From positions 2,294,001 through 2,358,000 of the forward strand of contig NZ_SRMB01000001.1 in NCBI RefSeq assembly GCF_004745645.1: a DNA stretch of 64,000 bases, read 5' to 3'. Both the position numbers and the translations under genes were made by a program. Source of the stretch: Hymenobacter metallicola. Lineage in GTDB: Bacteria > Bacteroidota > Bacteroidia > Cytophagales > Hymenobacteraceae. A model generated the notes under the pieces. It was not told where the DNA came from. It saw nothing but the letters and a program-made list of their open reading frames with translations, and made no database searches. Shown one piece after another: positions 9,168-17,793 of this stretch; position 1 is the stretch's first letter, and every line of letters starts with the position of its first letter.

Positions 9168-11233
9168 TGGCAGCTGCTCTGGTTTTAGCCGATGGCCGCC
9201 GCTTGCCGCTGACTGCTGAGCAGCGCGTCGGCGTGACGGTGCAGGCCAACAACCTGCTGAAGGTAAACTCGGTGCAAAGCGACTACTCGTCGACGTTGAA
9301 CCTAGCCGACACGCCCGAGGTGCGTGCGGCCCTGGAACAGGCGCAGCACGGGCCCGCATTGACGGAGCTGCCCTACCAGCTGCTTCCCTGTACGCTGGAG
9401 TCCAACAGCCTGGAAGTACTGCCCAATGCCGTGGCCATTGTCGAGCAGCACGAGACAGGCAAGGGCTTCGAAGCGCAGGTCGTGGGCGGCAATGAGCCGT
9501 TCTATGCGGCTATCGAGGGCAAGAAGCTGCAGGAGTTGACCTTCCCCGAATCGACGGAGCACGACTGGCTGCATGCCCAGGCCGTCACCGGTGCAGGCCA
9601 TACTTCCTGGAAGCAGGGCTACGTGTACGACCTCTACGACCGGGGCAAAGGCGGTCCCGCCGAGGGCGACAAGGTGCACCTGTTCACCGATGACGTATTC
9701 CCCAGCGTGTACGTGCGCGCCGTCTGGGAGCAGCTCTTTGCTGAGTCGGGCTACCGGTGGGCCGGGCCACTGCCCGAGCTCTTTGACCGGCTACTGCTGC
9801 CCACCACCGTGATGGCCGGCTATGGGGAAGCGTTCCGGAAGGCCCGCAAGCTCCGAGCCGGGATTGGCCCGGGCAACGCCCAGTACGGCAACGCCTACGA
9901 AGGACGGGAGGAAATCATCTTTACCGTGCCCTACGACTCGGTGGATGCGAAATACGGCTATGCCGCCCCAACGGCCAAGGGCATCTATAACCCCGTCACG
10001 CGCACCTGGAAGGCGCTGGAGCCCTGCTACGTCAATGCCAGCGCTCTGACCAACGTCATTCTGGATTCGCCCTACGGTAGCGGCCGGGCCCAACTCTTCT
10101 TCTACATGGGCTCGAAAGAGCTGGCCGGCGGTACGCTGACTGAGAGTAAGAAAGGGGCCGGCCACACGACGGTTTCGCCGTCAGTGAACCTGAACCGCTT
10201 CCTGCTGCAGGCCGGCGAGGAGCTGCACGTGCGCATCAAGCTCAGCCCGGGCGAGGGCGTGCTGGCCAAGTGGGGTTTCGAAGCCTTCAATGGGGTAGTG
10301 TATGCCGTCAACGGCAACGTGCTGACGCTGGACCACTTCACGGTGGAAGTGCTGCCGGACTTTCCGCCCGGGGGCCGCGTTCGGCTGCAGGACCTGCTGC
10401 CCGACCTCTCCCAGCAGGATTTTGTCAAAGCCATCATCGGCCTTTTCGGGCTTACCCAGCAAACCGACCCTTACACCCGCACGGTACACTTCACACCCAC
10501 GGGCCCGGCTCTCGTAGCGGGCCTGAGCCGGGCTCCGGACTGGCAGCCGCGCATCGATGCCGACGAGCCCGCGCCGCGGCTCTTCCATCTGCCCGGCGTG
10601 GCCCAGCAAAACTGGTTTCGCTGGAAGAAGGATGAGACCAATCTGGACGGCTCCAGCGAGCTGGGCAATGGTTTCTTGGCCTGCAATGACACCACGCTCG
10701 AGCGGACCCAGGATGTGCTGACCCTGCCGTGGGCAGCAACGGTCGTTTCAGAAAGCGGGCTGCTCTTGCTGCCTACCTACAAGGTGCGTGAAGGGGAAGT
10801 GTCGGTGGAAATTGTCTACGACGAGAAGCGGCGGCCCTTCTTTCGGCGGCGGGGGACAGCGGTGGTAACCCCGGTATATGACAAGCAGACGCCGACGCCG
10901 CGTCTGGTCGTGCAGACCAACCAGACGCGTACCGTGACCTTGGAGGATGGTCAGGCCTCGGCCGTTATCCGGCCCCGTATCACCACGTTTGCCGGCCTGG
11001 ACTTCGCGGCTGACCTGCTCCCCTCCTACTACCAGCACCTGCGGGCTGTGTATGCCCGCCCCCTGATACTCAAGCCCTCCGTGCGCCTGAGCGCGCAGCA
11101 GGTCATGGATTTCAGCCAGCTCCAGCCCGTGTGGTTGGAAACGGAAGGCAGCTACTTCTACTGCAATAAAATCGACAATTGGGAAGAGGCCGACGCCTCT
11201 ACGCCGGTGGAGTTGCTGCGGTTGACGTTCTGA
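9167..11233 (+). CDS. Large tail/baseplate-like protein, function unknown
   Basis: 688-aa protein without signal peptide. Early residues (DYSSTLNLADTPEVRAALEQ) followed by long beta-rich stretches look like large tail proteins of Bacteroidota prophages. No catalytic motif is visible. It is the last gene of the first tail block; the AT-rich Septu-like insert lies between it and the tape measure gene. A structural role, perhaps baseplate or distal tail, is inferred only from size and position. Confidence 0.55.
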   Translation: MAAALVLADGRRLPLTAEQRVGVTVQANNLLKVNSVQSDYSSTLNLADTPEVRAALEQAQHGPALTELPYQLLPCTLESNSLEVLPNAVAIVEQHETGKGFEAQVVGGNEPFYAAIEGKKLQELTFPESTEHDWLHAQAVTGAGHTSWKQGYVYDLYDRGKGGPAEGDKVHLFTDDVFPSVYVRAVWEQLFAESGYRWAGPLPELFDRLLLPTTVMAGYGEAFRKARKLRAGIGPGNAQYGNAYEGREEIIFTVPYDSVDAKYGYAAPTAKGIYNPVTRTWKALEPCYVNASALTNVILDSPYGSGRAQLFFYMGSKELAGGTLTESKKGAGHTTVSPSVNLNRFLLQAGEELHVRIKLSPGEGVLAKWGFEAFNGVVYAVNGNVLTLDHFTVEVLPDFPPGGRVRLQDLLPDLSQQDFVKAIIGLFGLTQQTDPYTRTVHFTPTGPALVAGLSRAPDWQPRIDADEPAPRLFHLPGVAQQNWFRWKKDETNLDGSSELGNGFLACNDTTLERTQDVLTLPWAATVVSESGLLLLPTYKVREGEVSVEIVYDEKRRPFFRRRGTAVVTPVYDKQTPTPRLVVQTNQTRTVTLEDGQASAVIRPRITTFAGLDFAADLLPSYYQHLRAVYARPLILKPSVRLSAQQVMDFSQLQPVWLETEGSYFYCNKIDNWEEADASTPVELLRLTF

Positions 11234-11430
11234 AGGTAAAGATAGGTTGGCTACTTCAGGATTGGAAAGTCGGGGTGCCGCGTGGGCGGTTGCGTTGGTT
11301 GCAGTTTGCGCACCTTTGGGGTGTGTAAATAAATAATGGCCTTTGCCGGGGCTGTTTTTCGCAGGAGGTCATCCCTTGCCGGGGTTGGCCTCTTTTGTCT
11401 TGTTGATGGATCAAATACAGCTAATTTTTG

Positions 11431-11469
11431 CCATTGTAAAAAACATTTGTGCAATGTTTTTTACAATGG
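11431..11469. promoter_or_regulatory. Perfect 16-bp inverted repeat, probable operator
   Basis: CCATTGTAAAAAACAT at 11431-11446, a 7-bp spacer, and its exact reverse complement at 11454-11469. It ends 30 bp upstream of the ribbon-helix-helix gene and about 17 bp before a TAccTTcG promoter-like element, so it would cover the upstream promoter region. No T-run follows, so an operator is more likely than a terminator. The natural candidate binder is the RHH protein itself (autoregulation, inference). Confidence 0.65.
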
Positions 11470-11486
11470 GAATAAATGATTTATTG

Positions 11487-11494
11487 TACCTTCG
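11487..11494 (+). promoter_or_regulatory. Bacteroidota -7-like element (TACCTTCG)
   Basis: Matches the TAnnTTTG consensus except for one base and lies 6 bp before the ATG of the RHH gene. Such a short distance would give a very short or leaderless transcript, so assignment is tentative. Confidence 0.35.
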
Positions 11495-11499
11495 ATATT

Positions 11500-11676
11500 A
11501 TGGAACAGCAACCCAAGCGGCAGGGCCGCCCACCTAAAGACCCAGCTCGACACAAGCGGAACCGCACACTATCTCTTACTGATGAGGAGTATGCCAAGCT
11601 GGCCCACTTAGCGACAGCAGCAAATAGGGGAATAAGCGAATATGTAATTGAGAAACTTGGGCTAAATCAACCTTGA
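11500..11676 (+). CDS. Small ribbon-helix-helix-like DNA-binding protein
   Basis: 58 aa. A basic N-terminus (KRQGRPPKDPARHKRN) is followed by RTLSLTDEEYAKLAHLATAANRGISEYVIEKLGL, the strand-helix-helix pattern of Arc/CopG/MobC-type ribbon-helix-helix proteins. The ATG at 11500 is used; an in-frame ATG at 11476 would overlap the presumed promoter. It follows a perfect 16-bp inverted repeat and precedes the Septu-like ATPase by 107 bp, so it may be a repressor of the cassette. A nicking-accessory (MobC-like) identity cannot be excluded. Confidence 0.65.
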   Translation: MEQQPKRQGRPPKDPARHKRNRTLSLTDEEYAKLAHLATAANRGISEYVIEKLGLNQP

Positions 11677-11783
11677 ATGTATAGTACATATAAGCACTTT
11701 AGCCAATAATAATGGCTTAAGCTTATCGTGATACACGAGGACACCCAATTCAAAAAAAACTTTTGACCAATACTTGTCTTGAC

Positions 11784-13172
11784 ATGGTTTACTTATTGAA
11801 ATTATATATAGGAGATTTCCAGCAATTTAAAAGGTTTGTTCTTGACCTAACATATTCAGAAGGGCCTATGAAGGGTAAACCATTGAATAAGTTATGCTTT
11901 ATTGGCAAAAATGGAACAGGAAAGTCAACATTACTTCAAATTATAGAGGAAGTAATACACGATAACACTGTTGCCTCTAATGCTACTCGGCCAGCCGGTT
12001 CTTGCGTGGCTAAAATACAGAGCAATGAAAAGATATTTTACATACACTATGGCAGTAACTTGCGACATAACCGCAAAAGTCGCAGGATATTTTCGCAAGA
12101 AATAGAAACAATAAGCGATTATGAAAACAAGATCCTTGACTTAATGTCATCTGATGATTTAGCTTTTCAAGTATCAGAAAGCTATTTTGTACGATTCGAA
12201 TTACCCATGTCTGAACATGCTAATTTTTTAACTCCCAAAGTTTTAAACAAATTACTAATTACTGTACCTGCTGAGACACATCAAAATACTTACAAAACTT
12301 TGGACGATGTTCCTGAGACTAGTGTAAATGAAGCATTAAGCCTTTTTCATACAACTCCATACAAGCATGTAGTATCTTCAGAAACAGTGACGAATTTTTG
12401 GAAAACAATAATATATTTAATAAAGAAGCGCGAAAGTGACCTGACAGTATTCAGGAATATGGAAGCAAATCTAGACAGAACTGTAAGAGAAGTAAATCTA
12501 GATTTTGAAAAAACAAACCCAAAGATTTTAGAAGAACTTTCGAAATTATGGAATAACATTCTTGAAAAGGGTGGTTTGATTTTCGATATCCAGAGCGCAA
12601 ACAACCCTGTGCAACTCAATGATAATTTGAAAGCATATATAAAAATTCGATCTACCGGCGATAATATAAGCTACAGTAGACTTAGTACAGGTATACGAAA
12701 TTTTATTTTTAAGCTAGGACATGTGTTCTCTTTATATTTTGGCAGAGAAATACAACAAGGCTATCTATTGCTTGATGAGCCAGAGAATAGCTTGTTTCCA
12801 GACCTTTTATATGATTTGATTGATTTGTATACTAGAATAACCCATAATACACAGCTATTTGTATCGACACATAGCCCTATTGTGGCTGCACAGTTTGATG
12901 CTAACGAAAGGCTCGTTCTAGATTTTGATGAATATGGTAAAATTATCAGCAAGCGAGGTGTAACTCCAGTAGGAGATGACCCTAATGATATTCTTGTAAA
13001 AGATTTTGGCATTAGAAGTTTATTAGGAAGAGAGGGCTTGAGTAAATGGGAGCGATACATTGAACTAAGCCTATTAATTAAAAATGAAAGTGATCAAATA
13101 AGACAAATGGAGTTACTGCAAGAATATATGACCATTGGTACGTTGTATAATTTCAACCAAAATTCAATCTAA
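11784..13172 (+). CDS. Septu-like (PtuA-type) ABC/SMC-family ATPase
   Basis: 462-aa ATPase of the AAA_15/AAA_21 ABC-like type. From ATG 11784: Walker A GKNGTGKST at 41-49, ABC-like signature SRLSTG near 299, Walker B YLLLDEPENS near 330, and H-loop STHSPI near 361. The C-terminus has no nuclease or TOPRIM motif. The next gene, 2 bp downstream, encodes an HNH-type nuclease; this pairing is that of Septu (PtuA/PtuB) defence systems. The coding DNA is strikingly AT-rich compared with the flanking tail genes, indicating recent acquisition. A TTG start at 11763 would add 7 residues. Confidence 0.7.
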   Translation: MVYLLKLYIGDFQQFKRFVLDLTYSEGPMKGKPLNKLCFIGKNGTGKSTLLQIIEEVIHDNTVASNATRPAGSCVAKIQSNEKIFYIHYGSNLRHNRKSRRIFSQEIETISDYENKILDLMSSDDLAFQVSESYFVRFELPMSEHANFLTPKVLNKLLITVPAETHQNTYKTLDDVPETSVNEALSLFHTTPYKHVVSSETVTNFWKTIIYLIKKRESDLTVFRNMEANLDRTVREVNLDFEKTNPKILEELSKLWNNILEKGGLIFDIQSANNPVQLNDNLKAYIKIRSTGDNISYSRLSTGIRNFIFKLGHVFSLYFGREIQQGYLLLDEPENSLFPDLLYDLIDLYTRITHNTQLFVSTHSPIVAAQFDANERLVLDFDEYGKIISKRGVTPVGDDPNDILVKDFGIRSLLGREGLSKWERYIELSLLIKNESDQIRQMELLQEYMTIGTLYNFNQNSI

Positions 13173-13174
13173 AA

Positions 13175-13759
13175 ATGAAGTACCTGAATAAACTGGTTAA
13201 TTCAGATATAGTCATTGAAAATTTATCATATGAAACGTCTAGTGATAGAATTAAGATAAAGTCGTCTTTATTACGCGAGCAATACTGTTTTTGTGCCTAC
13301 TCGGAGAAATATATATGTAAGATTGATGAAGCGCATATTGAGCATTTCGACCCTCGTTTGAAGAAAACACAAGAGGATGGATATATGAATTGGTATGCAA
13401 CGCTGCCATGGATGAATTCACATAAGCCAAAGAAAATAGGTCCATACTTGCCAATTTTACTACCATCATCACCTGATATTACTAATAGAATAACATACAA
13501 CATTGCAACCAATACATTTGAGGTTGTCAGGTTGGATGATTGCGAAGCAGATAATCTTATTAAATATTTGGGATTTAATAAGTTTGAATTGGTTGAGGAA
13601 CGAAAAAAACAAATTAATAGAATAAAACTAATATTTGACACTGTTGGCAAGGACAGTATGCTATTAATACTTTCTTCACATAAAGAGTATGTGAGCTTTG
13701 CAACAGCTCTAGAACATGTGTTTTGCATTGATCTTATGCCTTATATCACTGCCGCATAG
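13175..13759 (+). CDS. Septu-like (PtuB-type) HNH nuclease
   Basis: 194-aa protein. Residues 37-60 (YCFCAYSEKYICKIDEAHIEHF) match the start of TIGR02646/McrA-like HNH domains, with H57 in IEHF, N72 in YMNW and H83 in NSHK as the likely H-N-H residues. The first zinc knuckle is atypical: CxxC becomes C-A-Y-S, and the second Cys pair usual near the second N/H is absent. Co-transcribed with the ATPase (2-bp gap). By analogy with PtuB it would cut nucleic acid once the ATPase senses infection (inference). Whether the altered zinc site is still functional is uncertain. Confidence 0.62.
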   Translation: MKYLNKLVNSDIVIENLSYETSSDRIKIKSSLLREQYCFCAYSEKYICKIDEAHIEHFDPRLKKTQEDGYMNWYATLPWMNSHKPKKIGPYLPILLPSSPDITNRITYNIATNTFEVVRLDDCEADNLIKYLGFNKFELVEERKKQINRIKLIFDTVGKDSMLLILSSHKEYVSFATALEHVFCIDLMPYITAA

Positions 13760-14014
13760 CTCTAGTATGTATTAGCTGAGCTTAGTTGTTACTGCTCCCA
13801 CTCCCAATAGGTCTTTAGCGCTTATAAGGATTTTTTCGTATTGTCAGCCATTATGCCAAACTAGCGAACTTGCCTCTTCCACACTAATGGCACATAAACC
13901 AAATCCAACCATTAACTTGCTGGATATTACAAGCACTTATCCTAAGGTTAAAGTCTAATTTACTCATAAACTATATCACGCGACGTTTTAATCAATCTTC
14001 GCGACGAAATGGGG
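13760..14014. other. Non-coding AT-rich interval downstream of Septu-like pair
   Basis: 255 bp with no credible ORF. Base composition remains AT-rich up to about 13990 and then turns GC-rich, marking the right limit of the inserted cargo. No obvious direct repeat with the left border (about 11240-11430) was found by eye. Confidence 0.5.
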
Positions 14015-14040
14015 CCACTGCAATTGCAGTGGTTTTTTTT
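14015..14040. terminator. Rho-independent terminator before tape measure gene
   Basis: Perfect 18-bp palindrome CCACTGCAATTGCAGTGG followed by eight T residues, ending 18 bp before the tape measure ATG. It insulates the tape measure gene from cargo transcription. Confidence 0.85.
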
Positions 14041-14058
14041 GTGCGGTAGGTTCGGGGT

Positions 14059-16935
14059 ATGGCTCAAAACAACACCGAAACCGTTCTTTTCGAAGTCCGG
14101 CTTTCAAGCGAACAGCTAAAGGCGGAGATGCAGAAGGTGCGCACCCAGCAGCGCGGCCTCACCACCGAAATTGCCAAGACGCGGGAAATGCAGAAGCTGC
14201 TCACAGCAGACTTCAAGAATGGCAGCGTCTCGGAAAAGGAGTATGGCATCGAGGCCCAGCGCTTGAGCGAGTTGCTTCGCGCCCAAACCAAGGAACAGGC
14301 TGCTGCTACCAAGCAGTTGGATAGCCTCAACACGGTCACTAGTGAAGCAGAGGGCTCGATCAACCAATTGCGTGCGGAGTTAGCCTTGACGACGGCTAGC
14401 TGGAATAGTCTCAGCGAAGTAGAACGAGAAAACTCGGAAGCAGGTAAAGCCCTGCAGGCACGTACCCGGGCCCTCTCCGATGAGTTGAAAGTACTAGAGG
14501 GCAAGGTGGGTGACACCCGCCGTAACGTGGGCAACTATGCCGATGCGCTGAAGGGGGTGGGTGGTGAGCTGGTTAGCGCAGCCAAAGACAGTGACCTCTT
14601 CGGCGGTGCCATGAGCAAGCTCGAAGCGGCCCAACAAACCTACACGAAGGCCCAGGAGCTGGCAACGCTGGCTATGGGTCAAGGAGCGGCGGCCTCCTCT
14701 ACCCTGCGCGTGGCCATGCTAGCTATTCCCATCTTTCTGGTAATCGCCGGGCTGGCCGTGCTGTTCAACTTCCTGAGCAAAACCCAGTCTGGGGCCGACT
14801 TCCTGGCTAAGAAAATGGGCGCACTCAAGGGCATTTTCGCCGTCGTAAATCTGGCCGTTACCGGGTTTGGGGAGATACTGTTCAAGGCCGTGACCAACCC
14901 CAAGCAGGGCCTAATTGATCTGGTCGATTTCATCGAGACGAACCTGCTCAACCGGCTCAAATCCATCGGCGTCATCATCGACGGCATCAAAACGGGTAAT
15001 GTGACCAAGATTGCCGACGGCTTTGTGCAGGCCGGTACGGGGGTAGCCAATGCCTCGGCTAAAATCCGGGCCTTCGGGGCTGAGCTGGATGCGGCCGCCG
15101 CCGCAGGTGAACGGCTGGCCGCCGTCGAGCGCCAGCTGCAGCGCGACACGGATGACAACATCGATACCAATAAGAAGCTCCTCAACCAGGTAGAGCGGCT
15201 CAAGAACATCCGGGATAATGAATTCAACTCCCTGGCCGTGCGCAAGCAAGCCAATGAGGAGGCCTTCAAGTTGGACATGCAGCGTGAAGCCACGCTGGTC
15301 GATCTGGCCCGCCGTCGGGTGCAGCTGCTGGCGGCCCAGATTGCCCAGGAGGGCGGCCGGGATAAGGTCAGCCGGGAACGGTACCAGGAGTTGAAGGAAG
15401 CGGAAAACGAGCTGGCCGATATTCAGGAGGACGCGGCGGGGAAGCAAAACGAGTTTATTACCACGCGTTTCTCCCTGCAAAAAGAAGTCGAAGAGAAGCT
15501 GCGCAAACTGCGGCAGGACTTCCTGAATCTGGAAATAGCCCAGATTGATGCCCGCCTGCAAAAGGTTGTCGTCGGCAGTGAGCAGGAATTGCAGCTCCAG
15601 AAAGCCAAGCTGGGCAAGCAGCGGGCCTTGGAGTTGTCGGAAGCGGACCTGACGGCCAGTCGGAAAAAGGCAATCGAGGAGAAGTACCGGGCCGATATCG
15701 AGCAGTTGAACCGGGACCACCTGCAGAAGCTACGCGAGCAGGCTGCCGAGTCGCAGCAGATTGCTATTGCCACCCAGCTGGCCCGGGCCCGGGAAGGCAG
15801 CCAAGAAGAGTTTCTGCTGAAGGCCCAGGCCATACAGGCCGAACTGGCTGCTAACCTGGCCGGCATTGACCGGCGCCAAAGTGCCGAGCAGCAGGCTGCG
15901 CAGGAGGCTCGTTTCCGAGCGGAAGCAGCCAAGCAGCAAGCCGATCTGGAGTATCAGCAGTCGTTAACTAATCTGGAAAACAACTTAACTCAACAGCGCA
16001 CCCTTACCAACCAGCAGTACGCGGCTGGTCAAATAACCAAGGCCCAGCATGAAGCCGCACTGGAGGCTATCGAGCGGGCTGGTACCGCGGCTCGCATCGT
16101 GGTGCAGCAGGATTACAGTCGAGAAACAGTAGCCGAGCAGGAAACACAATCCACTCAAAGCATACAGACGCTTGAAAAGGAATTAGCACGCAAGGAAGCC
16201 ATTGCCCAGCAAGAAAATCAGGTGCGTTTGGCCGTTGCCGCTACCGCTGGGGAGGCAGCAGATCTTGTTATTCAGGCTTTTGGTCAAGAAACTGCGGCTG
16301 GGCAAGCGGCTTTGGCGCTGAAGAAAGCAGCAGCATTAGCCGAAATCAGCATCAATCTGGCTGTGGAGCTTTCAGCCATTGCGAAAAATGCTTCGGCAAA
16401 CCCCTTAAACATTCCAACTGCTGGCATTGCTGGTATTTCGCAGGCTGCTATACTTTCTGGTATTGCGGTAGCAAAAGCTGCATTCGCTACCGCCAAAGTA
16501 TTAGCCTTTGCTGATGGAGGTATGGTCCGTGGTCCTGGAGGCCCAAAGGACGATCTTGTCCCAGCCATGCTTTCGGATGGCGAGGCAGTCATGACGGCTG
16601 AGGCAGTCCGCAAATTCGGCCCTCTACTGTCTTTCCTCAACGTAGCCGGTGGCGGAAAATCATTTGGTTATCGAGACCCAATGCCCCGCTCTACCTTGGC
16701 TCGGCTGGCAGATGGCGGCGTAGTTCGTTACGATGCCAGCTATATGGCTCAAATGTCGGGCCGCTTCGGAGGGGGCCAAATCGACTATGAGCAGCTGGCC
16801 CAAGCCATTGCCGATAAAGTAGTGCCTGGCTTCTATGCTGCAAACAAAGCCTTGCCTGCACCAAATCTTAATATCACCGAGTTGCGCGAAAAGCAGAACA
16901 AGGTGGCCACCAATGAAAGAAGAGCTGACCGATGA
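14059..16935 (+). CDS. Tail tape measure protein
   Basis: 958 aa. Sets tail length and is ejected with DNA in siphophages. Residues 1-160 are heptad-rich coiled coil (VRLSSEQLKAEMQKVRTQQRGL onward, split by loops). A hydrophobic segment at about 215-238 (VAMLAIPIFLVIAGLAVLFNFL) is typical, then a very long Gln/Ala/Glu coiled coil (360-720) and a second hydrophobic alanine-rich region (740-810). Near 815-845 is the usual tape-measure tail motif FADGGMVRGPGG...LSDGEAVM. Head genes follow, so it is separated from the chaperone gene by about 11 kb, which is unusual. Its stop overlaps the next ATG (ATGA). Confidence 0.9.
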   Translation: MAQNNTETVLFEVRLSSEQLKAEMQKVRTQQRGLTTEIAKTREMQKLLTADFKNGSVSEKEYGIEAQRLSELLRAQTKEQAAATKQLDSLNTVTSEAEGSINQLRAELALTTASWNSLSEVERENSEAGKALQARTRALSDELKVLEGKVGDTRRNVGNYADALKGVGGELVSAAKDSDLFGGAMSKLEAAQQTYTKAQELATLAMGQGAAASSTLRVAMLAIPIFLVIAGLAVLFNFLSKTQSGADFLAKKMGALKGIFAVVNLAVTGFGEILFKAVTNPKQGLIDLVDFIETNLLNRLKSIGVIIDGIKTGNVTKIADGFVQAGTGVANASAKIRAFGAELDAAAAAGERLAAVERQLQRDTDDNIDTNKKLLNQVERLKNIRDNEFNSLAVRKQANEEAFKLDMQREATLVDLARRRVQLLAAQIAQEGGRDKVSRERYQELKEAENELADIQEDAAGKQNEFITTRFSLQKEVEEKLRKLRQDFLNLEIAQIDARLQKVVVGSEQELQLQKAKLGKQRALELSEADLTASRKKAIEEKYRADIEQLNRDHLQKLREQAAESQQIAIATQLARAREGSQEEFLLKAQAIQAELAANLAGIDRRQSAEQQAAQEARFRAEAAKQQADLEYQQSLTNLENNLTQQRTLTNQQYAAGQITKAQHEAALEAIERAGTAARIVVQQDYSRETVAEQETQSTQSIQTLEKELARKEAIAQQENQVRLAVAATAGEAADLVIQAFGQETAAGQAALALKKAAALAEISINLAVELSAIAKNASANPLNIPTAGIAGISQAAILSGIAVAKAAFATAKVLAFADGGMVRGPGGPKDDLVPAMLSDGEAVMTAEAVRKFGPLLSFLNVAGGGKSFGYRDPMPRSTLARLADGGVVRYDASYMAQMSGRFGGGQIDYEQLAQAIADKVVPGFYAANKALPAPNLNITELREKQNKVATNERRADR

Positions 16936-17183
16936 AAGTCATTGATATTTTAAACCAACTGGATGAAAAAGGGCAGTTGGTTGCACTCTATCGAAGCGGG
17001 TGCATCAATGTGCGCACCTATGCATATCGTGATGTTTACCTTCGCTGGCAGACCTTAAGGGCGTCTATGCGCTATTATGAGGACAACGCCGGTGCCGTGC
17101 GTCAGGTCGCTGCTGAAATGGAAATATCCGTTCCCTCAGTGTACAGGGCAATTGCTGGTATGGAAAAGACTACTGAGGCTTAA
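16932..17183 (+). CDS. Small helix-turn-helix-like protein
   Basis: 83 aa, overlapping the tape measure stop by ATGA. The C-terminal half (GAVRQVAAEMEISVPSVYRAIAGME) looks like a helix-turn-helix in which an alpha-helical repeat ends in 'S..SVYRAI', as in sigma-70-like or Mor-like regulators. Residues 1-40 form helices without a recognised domain. It could regulate late genes or act as a small structural chaperone; no firm family. Confidence 0.45.
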   Translation: MKVIDILNQLDEKGQLVALYRSGCINVRTYAYRDVYLRWQTLRASMRYYEDNAGAVRQVAAEMEISVPSVYRAIAGMEKTTEA

Positions 17184-17691
17184 CAATGTATTCAAAGCGA
17201 AGGTGCTCGAAAGAGTCCGCTACAAATACTTTCGAACCTGGGAGTAGTGGTGCATCAAGTGGCACCGGTACAGTAGTAGAATAAATCACATACTGTCCTG
17301 ATGCCCGCGCTGAAGGAGTGGCTGACTCTGGCTCCACACGCTTTATCTCTTTCCCATCAGGATCTTGAATGATAATTGTAAGATTATGCGGGTCAGCCTT
17401 TTCTAGTTTGTTGCGAGTGAGCATCACCAGCACGTAACCACCGCCAGGTATTTTAGCTCGCTCCTGAGCAATACGTTCCGCATCCCACATTTTCAAGGCT
17501 GCATCCTTGCTTATCTGTTGGTCTATCTCCTTGGCCTGAGCATACATAATTGGCAACCCATCATTATAGGTCACATTCCACACATCAGGGTCAAACTTAG
17601 ATTGCTTAGGCTCTTTATGCTTCGGTAGCTCCTTTTGAGCAGTAGCCAAAGAAGGAAGTGCAAGAAGAAGCAAGAGAGCAAAATGGCGCAT
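17170..17691 (-). CDS. Secreted protein on opposite strand (moron), function unknown
   Basis: 173 aa. Clear signal peptide MRHFALLLLLALPSLATAQ with likely cleavage after ATA, then a charged Lys/Pro-rich stretch and a mixed domain with strands VLVMLTRNKL, NLTIIIQDPDG and GQYVIYSTTVPV. It is the only - strand gene among prophage 1 structural genes and converges on the 83-aa gene with 14 bp overlap. Probably a lysogenic-conversion gene expressed independently (inference). No known family. Confidence 0.6.
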   Translation of the reverse strand: MRHFALLLLLALPSLATAQKELPKHKEPKQSKFDPDVWNVTYNDGLPIMYAQAKEIDQQISKDAALKMWDAERIAQERAKIPGGGYVLVMLTRNKLEKADPHNLTIIIQDPDGKEIKRVEPESATPSARASGQYVIYSTTVPVPLDAPLLPGSKVFVADSFEHLRFEYIVKPQ

Positions 17692-17730
17692 AAGCAGTGC
17701 GAAAATGAAAATACGTCGCCAAGATAACTA

Positions 17731-17754
17731 ACTGTATCAGAATGATGATACAGT
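17731..17754. promoter_or_regulatory. Inverted repeat between divergent genes
   Basis: ACTGTATCA and its exact reverse complement TGATACAGT separated by 6 bp, midway between the divergent secreted-protein gene (start 17691) and the head protease gene (17794). Position and symmetry suggest an operator. Confidence 0.5.
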
Positions 17755-17793
17755 AGTTCAACGTTCGCGGAATAGTACACAGACCTTCGTAGC

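Noticed and set aside
11763..13759. Retron or toxin-antitoxin cassette
   Set aside because: No reverse transcriptase or ncRNA is present; the ATPase plus HNH arrangement fits Septu better than a two-gene toxin-antitoxin.
17708..17726. CCAAGATA as a member of the prophage 2 operator family
   Set aside because: Opposite half-site does not match; it is in prophage 1, likely chance.
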